The notes beneath the pieces are model-generated. The model did not search any database, was not told the origin of the DNA, and worked only from the letters and a program-made list of their open reading frames with translations. A stretch of 5,357 bases of DNA from Arcobacter sp. UBA7394. Its GTDB lineage: Bacteria; Campylobacterota; Campylobacteria; Campylobacterales; Arcobacteraceae. Where the stretch lies: the NCBI GenBank assembly GCA_002470185.1, contig DKNG01000087.1:1-5357 (forward strand), in the 5' to 3' direction. Shown piece after piece: positions 1 to 5,357 of the stretch (positions are counted from its first letter, which is position 1; each line of letters begins with the position of its first letter). The translations under genes and the position numbers were made by a program.

Positions 1-934
1 CAATAGTGTGTAATTCACCTCGTGCAAGGCTAGGTTTTAAAATATTAGCAGCATCCATAGAACCTTCACTTGCTCCTGCTCCAATAATTGTATGAATCTC
101 ATCGATAAATAAGATTACATTCCCAGCTTTTTTAACTTCATCTATTACAGACTTTAATCTGTCTTCAAACTCTCCTCTATATTTTGCTCCTGCAATCATT
201 GCAGACATATCAAGAGTAATTACTTTTTTAGATGACAAAGATGTTGGAACTTGTTTTTCAACTATTCGCTGAGCAAGCCCTTCTGCAATGGCAGTTTTAC
301 CAGTTCCTGGTTCACCTAATAAAATAGGATTATTTTTTGTTTTTCTAATAAGAATTTGCATCATTCTATTAATTTGTTCATCCCTACCAATTACAGGATC
401 AAGTTCTCCATTAATAGCTTTTTGATTTAAATCTATTCCATATTTACCTAAAGCTTCTAAATTCTCATCAGAACTAGCAGAATCAATAGTAGCCCCTGCT
501 CTCATAGCTTCAAGTTCTTTTTTTGCATCATGTAGATTTATATACTTTCCTAATACTTCCTTTAGCTCTTTTGAGTCAAAGTTAGCAACAAGCCATGAAT
601 CAATAGCAATAAACTTATCACCATTTTTAGCAGCTATTCCTTCTGCTTTTTCTAAACTAGCTACAAAATTTCTTGATAGTTTAATACTCTCTTTTGTTAC
701 ACTCGAAACTGTAGTTAGTTTTGAAGCATAAGATTTAGCTTCAAGCTCAATTGCTGCTTTATCTATATTCATTTTATTTAATAATTGATTTAATACTGAG
801 TTTGTATTTGTAAGCATTGCCCATAAAAAATGGATAATTTCTACTTCTTGGTTTTTATTATGTAAGCTCAAAGCTACTGATGAATCAATACCTTCAGCCA
901 TTTGATTAGTAAGTTTTTCAAATAATTTATTCAT
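1..934 (-). CDS. clpB: ATP-dependent protein disaggregase ClpB, N-terminal part (cut by left window edge)
   Basis: ClpB is a cytoplasmic Hsp100 AAA+ chaperone that, with DnaK/DnaJ/GrpE, pulls polypeptides out of heat-induced aggregates. The first 311 codons are visible and remain open to the window edge. I see a Clp N-terminal domain (about residues 5-140), a short linker, and the first AAA+ module from about 165. That module has DPVIGRDE at 179-186, Walker A GEPGTGKT at 207-214, the substrate-gripping pore loop KYRGEFE at 251-257, and Walker B ILFIDE at 274-279, followed by [18 protein letters not shown], as in the family. Family members are about 850-870 residues, so the middle domain and second AAA+ ring lie outside. 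The start is ATG at 934-932, preceded by the strong Shine-Dalgarno AAAGGAG (948-942) seven bases upstream. The middle domain, which separates ClpB from ClpA/ClpC, is not visible. The call therefore rests on the N-terminal and first AAA+ sequence and on the heat-shock operators upstream. Confidence 0.95.
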   Translation of the reverse strand, partial: MNKLFEKLTNQMAEGIDSSVALSLHNKNQEVEIIHFLWAMLTNTNSVLNQLLNKMNIDKAAIELEAKSYASKLTTVSSVTKESIKLSRNFVASLEKAEGIAAKNGDKFIAIDSWLVANFDSKELKEVLGKYINLHDAKKELEAMRAGATIDSASSDENLEALGKYGIDLNQKAINGELDPVIGRDEQINRMMQILIRKTKNNPILLGEPGTGKTAIAEGLAQRIVEKQVPTSLSSKKVITLDMSAMIAGAKYRGEFEDRLKSVIDEVKKAGNVILFIDEIHTIIGAGASEGSMDAANILKPSLARGELHTI

Positions 935-935
935 A

Positions 936-962
936 TTAGCACTCCTTTGGTTTAACTGCTAA
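936..962 (-). promoter_or_regulatory. CIRCE-like operator (predicted HrcA binding site) of clpB
   Basis: On the plus strand the arms are TTAGCACTC (936-944) and AACTGCTAA (954-962), separated by exactly nine bases. The CIRCE consensus is TTAGCACTC-N9-GAGTGCTAA, so one arm matches 9/9 and the other 7/9, with the required spacing. HrcA is the repressor known to bind CIRCE at chaperone genes and to lose activity on heat shock. The element sits just downstream of the -10 box, covers the predicted transcription start, and its proximal arm shares GAG with the clpB Shine-Dalgarno. Binding by HrcA is inferred; the match and position are directly seen. Confidence 0.82.
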
Positions 963-966
963 TAAA

Positions 967-996
967 ATTATAGCAACTTGAGTGTATATTTGTCAA
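967..996 (-). promoter_or_regulatory. Sigma-70 promoter of clpB
   Basis: Read on the minus strand, there is a perfect -35 box TTGACA (996-991), an 18-base spacer and a perfect -10 box TATAAT (972-967). Transcription would begin near 960, leaving a leader of about 25 bases before the ATG at 934. Such a consensus -35 is unusual for Campylobacterota, whose housekeeping promoters usually have poorly conserved -35 regions. An intrinsically strong promoter held down by repressors fits the two operators that overlap it. Confidence 0.85.
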
Positions 997-997
997 G
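977..997 (-). promoter_or_regulatory. HAIR-like operator (predicted HspR binding site) over the clpB -35 box
   Basis: The plus strand reads CTTGAGT (977-983), seven bases, then TGTCAAG (991-997). The HAIR consensus is CTTGAGT-N7-ACTCAAG, so one arm is perfect and the other matches 5/7, with exact spacing. The imperfect arm contains the -35 hexamer TTGACA, and its two departures from consensus are the bases needed to make that hexamer perfect. HspR is a MerR-family heat-shock repressor that acts with or without HrcA on chaperone genes in Helicobacter and Campylobacter. HspR binding here is inferred. The site ends one base before the stop codon of the upstream kinase. Confidence 0.75.
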
Positions 998-3142
998 TTA
1001 TATAGTATAGTCTCCTAAATAGTCCCTTTGATATAAAGGAAGAGTGATTACAAAAGTACAACCATAAATAGTGTTTGTTTTTTTATTGAAATTATTTTTA
1101 ACACAAATTTTCCCATTCATATGTTTTGAAATAATTTGATGAGACATATATAAACCTATACCAGTACCTTTAGATTGGTGTTTAGTAGTAAAATATGGAT
1201 CAAATATATTTTCAATAATCTGTAAAGGTATTCCACCTGCATTATCTTTTATTTCAATAATACACTGATTATTTTTCTTATAAGAAATTACATGTATTGT
1301 TTTATCTTCTTTATTACTTGTATCAAAAGCATCTTTAGAATTATTAAAGATATTAATTAATACTTGTAAGAATTCATTTGGGAAACCATCAACATTTAAT
1401 TCATCATCTAAGATTGTTTCTATATGAATATCACCATTTTTTAAACTAGGAATCATTAAATGAATAGCTTTATTAATATAATTACTTAAATTAAATTCAA
1501 CTACAGTTTTATCTTTTTTGAAAAAGTTTCTAAAATCATCAATTGTATTAGATAGATATTTTGTATTATTAACAATTAAATCCATTGAACTTACTAACTT
1601 TTCATCGGAGAGTGTCGAAAACTCGTTTTCAAACTTAACTCCGCTGGCACAAGTAGTAATAATACTTAAAGGTTGTCTCCATTGGTGAGCAATATTACCT
1701 ATCATCTCCCCCATAGAAGCCATTTTTGATTGTTGGAACAGTAATTTATCTTTTTGTTTCAACTCTGATATATCTATAAATGTTAATAAGGAAAATTCTT
1801 CTTTGTTTATTAGAATTGATTGAGTTTTACCTATACAGATATAATTCCTTTTATCCTCTGTAGTAATTTGAAACTCTGATATTCCATTAGCATTAATCTT
1901 TGTTTTATCAGTATATTTATCACCAATTAAAAATGACAACTTTTTATCAATTAAATCTTTTTTAGTTTTATAACCTAAGAAGTTAACAGCTACCTTATTT
2001 ACATCAACACAAATACCATCTTTATGTAATATTATAATTTCCATAGTTGAATTAAATAAAGATTTAAAACTTTTTAATGAAGATTCTAGTTTTTCTTCTC
2101 TTTTATCAATTTTTATTTGCATCTTATTAAAACTTTTTAAAAGGTGATTAAACTCTTTATAATAAGTTTTTTCTAATTTAGCATCATATTTCCCATCAGA
2201 AATTGATTTTGTAATTCTTTGTAAATCATCAATTGATTTAAAAAGCTTTTTTGAAATTCTTAAAGAGAAGAAAATAGAAAAAATAATAAAGATAAGAATA
2301 AATAGAACTATTCCTAAAATCATTTCATTTAATTCATTAAGTATTTCTTGATAGCTTTCTCTAACTACAATTTTCCAGTTTGTTTTTTTGATTGTTGAAT
2401 ACATACCATATTCATTTGTTTTATTTTTTATTGATTTATAGTTTATTTGAGAATATGATTTTTGATGATTAATTAATTTAGTATAAATTTCAGAGGAAGT
2501 TGCATTAAATCTTTGTAAAACTAATTCACTTGAATCAGGATTTAAAATCATAATACCTTCATTATCAAGAATTCTAACCATATGTGAATCATCATAATTT
2601 CGAAATCTAGTAATAAATTGAGATATCTCTTTTAATCTAATCATCATTACAATTGTCTTATTTTTGTATCTATAACTATATGATAAAGTAGGTTCTTCAT
2701 CTACAGTTGAAAGAAAAATACTTGACCAGTAATCTTTACTTTTACTTTCCCTTAGATTTTTAAAATACTTTTTATTTGAATAATCAAATCCTTTATAAAT
2801 ATTTAGGTTTGATAATGCATGAAAATCCTCAATTTTCCCATTTTTATCTAAAATTAAAATACTTGAAATACTTGCATTTGTACGCACAATATTTTTAAGT
2901 ATATTTTGATCAAATTCATAGTTCATAGCAATAAATTCTGTAATATTAGAAACATCTAATAAGAACTTATTAACTTCATGTTCAACTTGTGATAAAACTT
3001 GTTCTTGATTATGCTTAATTATTTTTAGTTTTGAATTATATAAATTATACATTGAGATTAAACCAACAATAACAATAACTACAACTGAAAATATAATCAA
3101 TTGCTGAAGAATTTGTTTTTTTAAACTTTTACTTTTAATCAT
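998..3142 (-). CDS. Membrane sensor histidine kinase with Cache, HAMP and PAS domains
   Basis: A complete 714-residue kinase expected to autophosphorylate on histidine in response to an extracytoplasmic signal. In order: transmembrane helix about 15-35; a periplasmic double-Cache-like sensor about 37-271, with a YF...YWSSIFLS core at 126-145; a second helix about 274-294; HAMP about 296-349 leading into a coiled segment; PAS about 357-462; and the dimerisation/phosphoacceptor domain with [11 protein letters not shown], whose H486 is the likely phosphorylated residue. The ATPase domain carries an N box ([10 protein letters not shown], 597-606), G1 box (DNAGGI, 633-638), F box (FDPYFTTK, 647-654) and G2 box (KGTGIGLY, 658-665). 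All catalytic motifs are intact. The ATG at 3142 overlaps the stop of the binding-protein gene as ATGA and has only a weak Shine-Dalgarno, suggesting coupled translation. The arginine-tryptophan-tyrosine signature of amino-acid-binding Cache domains is not evident, so I name no Cache ligand. No response regulator is adjacent. The gene ends with TAA at 1000-998. Confidence 0.93.
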   Translation of the reverse strand: MIKSKSLKKQILQQLIIFSVVVIVIVGLISMYNLYNSKLKIIKHNQEQVLSQVEHEVNKFLLDVSNITEFIAMNYEFDQNILKNIVRTNASISSILILDKNGKIEDFHALSNLNIYKGFDYSNKKYFKNLRESKSKDYWSSIFLSTVDEEPTLSYSYRYKNKTIVMMIRLKEISQFITRFRNYDDSHMVRILDNEGIMILNPDSSELVLQRFNATSSEIYTKLINHQKSYSQINYKSIKNKTNEYGMYSTIKKTNWKIVVRESYQEILNELNEMILGIVLFILIFIIFSIFFSLRISKKLFKSIDDLQRITKSISDGKYDAKLEKTYYKEFNHLLKSFNKMQIKIDKREEKLESSLKSFKSLFNSTMEIIILHKDGICVDVNKVAVNFLGYKTKKDLIDKKLSFLIGDKYTDKTKINANGISEFQITTEDKRNYICIGKTQSILINKEEFSLLTFIDISELKQKDKLLFQQSKMASMGEMIGNIAHQWRQPLSIITTCASGVKFENEFSTLSDEKLVSSMDLIVNNTKYLSNTIDDFRNFFKKDKTVVEFNLSNYINKAIHLMIPSLKNGDIHIETILDDELNVDGFPNEFLQVLINIFNNSKDAFDTSNKEDKTIHVISYKKNNQCIIEIKDNAGGIPLQIIENIFDPYFTTKHQSKGTGIGLYMSHQIISKHMNGKICVKNNFNKKTNTIYGCTFVITLPLYQRDYLGDYTI
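3139..3142 (-). other. ATGA stop/start overlap coupling binding protein and kinase
   Basis: On the minus strand the kinase start ATG (3142-3140) and the binding-protein stop TGA (3141-3139) share two bases. The sequence just upstream of the kinase start (AAAGTACACTAAAGTTCA) lacks a well-placed Shine-Dalgarno, so re-initiation by ribosomes finishing the binding protein is the likely route. This points to fixed-ratio synthesis of two partner proteins. Confidence 0.85.
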
Positions 3143-4242
3143 TGAACTTTAGTGTACTTTCCATCTTTAACTTCAAATGTAATAAAATCTCTAATCACAT
3201 CACCATATTTATCAAATACAATCATATCTTGTAGACCTTGAAATTTCTGCTGTAAAAGTAAGTTCTCTTTTAATTTCGTTTCATCGCCTTTTTTTAATAA
3301 TTCAATAATTATAGTAGATAGTTCATAAGCTTTTGAAGCAAAAATTGATGGTTTTTGTTTATATTTGTTTTCATATCTTTTAACAAAATCTGTAAATTTT
3401 TTATTTGTTGAGTGTTCATCATAATCTATATTAAAAATCACTCCTTCTGAAGTTTTTCCAGTATTTTCTAAAAAAGATTCTGTCATTGCCCATTCTGATG
3501 AAGCAACTTGTGTATGAACATTATTTAATCGCAAATATTGTATTACTCTTGCAGCATCAACAGAGTTAGCACAGATTACAATAATATCAGGGTTTGTATT
3601 TTTTATATCAGCCACTAATAAATCTAAATCTTCATTAGTTGGAGCAAATTTAAGAAAAGGTTTTCCACCATTTGAAATAAAACTTTTTTCAAAGTTTATT
3701 AAATAATCATGGGTATAGGTTTTATTAAAAGGATCATATATTCCATATACTTTTTCATAATTATTATCTTTTACATATTTTGTAAAGGAGTGAAATCGCT
3801 GAGCATTATTTGCAACATGAACTCTAAAAAATCTATCATCTTTTTTTGTGAACTCATTACTAGCAGAAGAAGCAGAAATCATAAACATATCATCATAATT
3901 GTTAATAATTGACATTGAAACTTTAGACATTGAACTTGTAACATTTCCTATTACAATTTTTATACCTTGATCTATAAAATCATTTACTATTTCTTTATTT
4001 AATTCTATATCTTTTTTATCATCTTTAAATAATAATTCTATTTTTTTATTGTCAACAGTATAATTTACTTCTTCAAAAGCTAAAAGAACTCCATTCATCA
4101 TTGCATTACCTAGAACAGAATATTTAGATGTTAAAGCACCCACAAAACCTATCTTTATGGTTTCTTTATCTTTCTTTAAAAATAGAACTGAAGTAGTTAT
4201 CAATATTAGTAAAATAATGATTAGTATATATTTTTTTTTCAT
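3139..4242 (-). CDS. Periplasmic binding protein of the LivJ/AmiC type (Peripla_BP_6), probable sensor partner
   Basis: A 367-residue type I periplasmic binding protein with the bilobed fold used for branched-chain amino acids, amides and similar small ligands. Family features: IKIGFVGALTSKY at 29-41, the GNAMMNGVLLAFEEVN helix at 45-60, VIGNVTSSMSKVS at 97-109, ISASSAS at 122-128 in the place of the usual 'ISPxAT' ligand loop, RFFRVHVANNAQRF at 137-150, and the closing FTDFVKRYENKYKQKPS helix at 283-299. Residues 5-22 form a hydrophobic segment after MKKK and are followed by KKDK. There is no lipobox cysteine, and I see no clear signal-peptidase A-X-A motif, so the protein may stay anchored in the inner membrane. 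It precedes and overlaps a Cache-HAMP-PAS kinase, and no permease or ATPase genes are visible, so a ligand-presenting sensor role is more likely than uptake. The ligand cannot be read from the sequence. The start is ATG at 4242; its Shine-Dalgarno (GGGCAAAG) is poor. Confidence 0.9.
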   Translation of the reverse strand: MKKKYILIIILLILITTSVLFLKKDKETIKIGFVGALTSKYSVLGNAMMNGVLLAFEEVNYTVDNKKIELLFKDDKKDIELNKEIVNDFIDQGIKIVIGNVTSSMSKVSMSIINNYDDMFMISASSASNEFTKKDDRFFRVHVANNAQRFHSFTKYVKDNNYEKVYGIYDPFNKTYTHDYLINFEKSFISNGGKPFLKFAPTNEDLDLLVADIKNTNPDIIVICANSVDAARVIQYLRLNNVHTQVASSEWAMTESFLENTGKTSEGVIFNIDYDEHSTNKKFTDFVKRYENKYKQKPSIFASKAYELSTIIIELLKKGDETKLKENLLLQQKFQGLQDMIVFDKYGDVIRDFITFEVKDGKYTKVQ

Positions 4243-4297
4243 CTTTGCCCATTATAATAATATAAACTATTAATTATATCTTTTTTATCTAATTAAA
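4243..4297 (-). promoter_or_regulatory. Short AT-rich intergenic gap with a possible weak promoter for the binding-protein gene
   Basis: The 55 bases between the upstream kinase stop and the binding-protein start contain two TATAAT matches on the minus strand, at 4278-4273 and 4256-4251. The first could be a -10 box: 17 bases further upstream lies TTAGTT, a poor -35, and T/A-rich tracts in place of a -35 are normal in Campylobacterota. The second would start transcription almost at the ATG. There is no GC-rich hairpin with a T tract, so no terminator separates the genes. In DNA this AT-rich a TATAAT is weak evidence, and simple operon read-through explains the layout equally well. Confidence 0.25.
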
Positions 4298-5357
4298 CTA
4301 AATTTTAAACTCAATTACTATTTCTAATCCTTTAAATTCTTTTTTATCTATTTCAAATGTTACATTTTTTGCATAAATAATTCCATCCATATGCTTTACT
4401 ATTATTTCATGGCACATATACAATCCTAATCCTGTACCTTTATATTTATGTTTAGTAGTAAAATATGGGTCAAATATTTTTTCAAGTAAATCTTTTTTTA
4501 TACCGCCTGCTGAATCTTTAATAGAAAGAATATACTTATCTAATTCTTTATATGTTGATATAATTAGATGTCTATCCTTAACCTTATTAAAAATAAATGC
4601 ATCTTTAGAATTATTAAATATATTTACAATAACTTGCGTTAACTCATAAGGATAACCTTTTAATAAGTTTTTGTCTTCATAAGCTATTATAGTGTTGATT
4701 TTATTTTTATTAAAAACTGCTTCAAAAAAATTAATGATATTATCTAATACATCTGTTAAATCAAAACTTTCAATATCTTTTTTTGGTTCAAAATAATCTG
4801 AAAAATTGTTGATAGTAGTTGATAACATTTGAGTTGTATTATTAATTTGTACTAATCCATCACTTAGTTTTTTCTCGGATAGTATATTTAGGTCATGTTC
4901 AAGTTTCATTCCACTTGAAAGTGTACTAATAGTACTTAATGGTTGTCTCCAATGATGAGCAATATTGGTAAGCATTTCTCCAATGGAAGCTAGTTTTGAT
5001 TGCTGTAGGATAATTCTTTCTTGATTTTTAATATTAGTAATATCTAAAAAAGCAGATATACGAAGTATTCTCCCCTCAAACTCAATCTCTTGCCCTTTCC
5101 CCAATACTGTTTTTACTCTATTATCCTTCGTTAATATTTGGTATTCAATAGGCTCTTTTGTAAACTTGTTATTTTTAAAATGTTTTTTGACTAAATTTCT
5201 ATATCTTTTTGAGATGTGTTTTTCAACAGATGCGCCTATTAATTCCTCCTTTGAATTATAACCTAATAACTCAACTGCAACATCATTTATATCTATACAG
5301 ATATTTGTGTCATGAATAACCAAACCTTCCATAGTTGAATTTATTAGGGTTTTAAAA
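4298..5357 (-). CDS. Sensor histidine kinase, C-terminal part (PAS, phosphoacceptor and ATPase domains; start beyond right edge)
   Basis: The reading frame stays open from the TAG at 4300-4298 to the right edge, giving 352 complete codons. The first ATG in view (5332-5330) is internal: the codons before it read FKTLINST, matching FKSLFNST at the same place inside the PAS domain of the downstream kinase. Visible parts are a PAS domain (about the first 105 residues) and the box NIAHHWRQPLS, whose first histidine (codon 4957-4955) is the predicted phosphoacceptor. The ATPase domain follows with [10 protein letters not shown] (4624-4595), [14 protein letters not shown] and KGTGLGLY. All kinase motifs are present. 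It is a clear paralogue of the complete kinase at 998-3142: the distance from phosphoacceptor histidine to N box is the same (115 residues), while its tail is about ten residues shorter. Any sensor or membrane domain lies outside the window, so its signal and location are unknown. It probably heads, or belongs to, the same operon as the binding protein. Confidence 0.9.
   Translation of the reverse strand, partial: FKTLINSTMEGLVIHDTNICIDINDVAVELLGYNSKEELIGASVEKHISKRYRNLVKKHFKNNKFTKEPIEYQILTKDNRVKTVLGKGQEIEFEGRILRISAFLDITNIKNQERIILQQSKLASIGEMLTNIAHHWRQPLSTISTLSSGMKLEHDLNILSEKKLSDGLVQINNTTQMLSTTINNFSDYFEPKKDIESFDLTDVLDNIINFFEAVFNKNKINTIIAYEDKNLLKGYPYELTQVIVNIFNNSKDAFIFNKVKDRHLIISTYKELDKYILSIKDSAGGIKKDLLEKIFDPYFTTKHKYKGTGLGLYMCHEIIVKHMDGIIYAKNVTFEIDKKEFKGLEIVIEFKI

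Noticed and set aside
977..997. Inverted repeat after the kinase stop codon as a rho-independent terminator
   Set aside because: The stem would be short and imperfect and has no following T tract. Its spacing and sequence match the HAIR operator instead, and it contains the -35 box.
998..3142. Annotating the complete kinase as a named system such as DctB or LuxQ
   Set aside because: The domain order is similar, but the kinase core is generic for Campylobacterota and no cognate regulator is visible, so a gene symbol is not supported.
3709..3912. Plus-strand open frame of 67 codons rich in I, F and K
   Set aside because: It lies wholly inside the binding-protein gene on the opposite strand, has no Shine-Dalgarno or domain, and its composition is what antisense AT-rich DNA gives by chance.
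3139..4242. Binding protein as part of a branched-chain amino-acid ABC importer
   Set aside because: No permease or ATPase gene adjoins it in the window, and it is translationally coupled to a sensor kinase, so the family name should not be read as a transport function.
4251..4256. TATAAT just upstream of the binding-protein gene as its -10 box
   Set aside because: Transcription would begin at about the start codon, leaving no leader; in this AT-rich gap the match is likely chance.
5330..5332. ATG as the start of the upstream kinase
   Set aside because: The frame continues to the window edge, and the residues before this ATG (FKTLINST) align with the matching interior of the downstream kinase PAS domain (FKSLFNST), so it is an internal methionine.

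Overview
The window is AT-rich (roughly a quarter G+C by eye) and every gene lies on the minus strand. It looks like chromosomal DNA of a Campylobacterota bacterium, most likely of the Arcobacter group. The grounds are the base composition, the histidine kinases with an 'AH(Q/H)WRQPLS' phosphoacceptor box that is common in that phylum, and a clpB promoter carrying both HrcA-type and HspR-type operators. The lineage call is an inference from these traits, not from a marker gene.

Layout in the direction of transcription (right to left). (1) 5357-4298: the C-terminal part of a sensor histidine kinase (PAS, dimerisation/phosphoacceptor and ATPase domains), whose true start lies beyond the right edge. 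(2) 4297-4243: a 55-base AT-only-looking gap with at best a weak promoter. (3) 4242-3139: a periplasmic binding protein of the branched-chain amino-acid/amide receptor family, with an N-terminal hydrophobic helix but no lipobox. (4) 3142-998: a complete membrane histidine kinase (TM, Cache sensor, TM, HAMP, PAS, HisKA-like, HATPase_c), joined to the binding protein by a 4-base ATGA overlap. (5) 997-935: a compact control region for clpB with a near-perfect sigma-70 promoter, a HAIR-like inverted repeat over the -35 and a CIRCE-like inverted repeat over the start site and Shine-Dalgarno. (6) 934-1: the first 311 codons of clpB, cut by the left edge.

Working model: the binding protein captures a small periplasmic ligand and presents it to the co-translated kinase, giving a binding-protein/kinase sensor (compare LuxP-LuxQ or TorT-TorS) rather than a transporter. 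The partial upstream kinase is a paralogue of the complete one, so the cluster reads kinase - binding protein - kinase. No response regulator or ABC permease/ATPase gene is in view. clpB is the heat-shock disaggregase and is functionally separate, although no terminator divides it from the sensory genes. The most distinctive signal is the dual CIRCE plus HAIR architecture packed into 63 bases. I see no RNA genes, CRISPR, insertion sequences or attachment sites.
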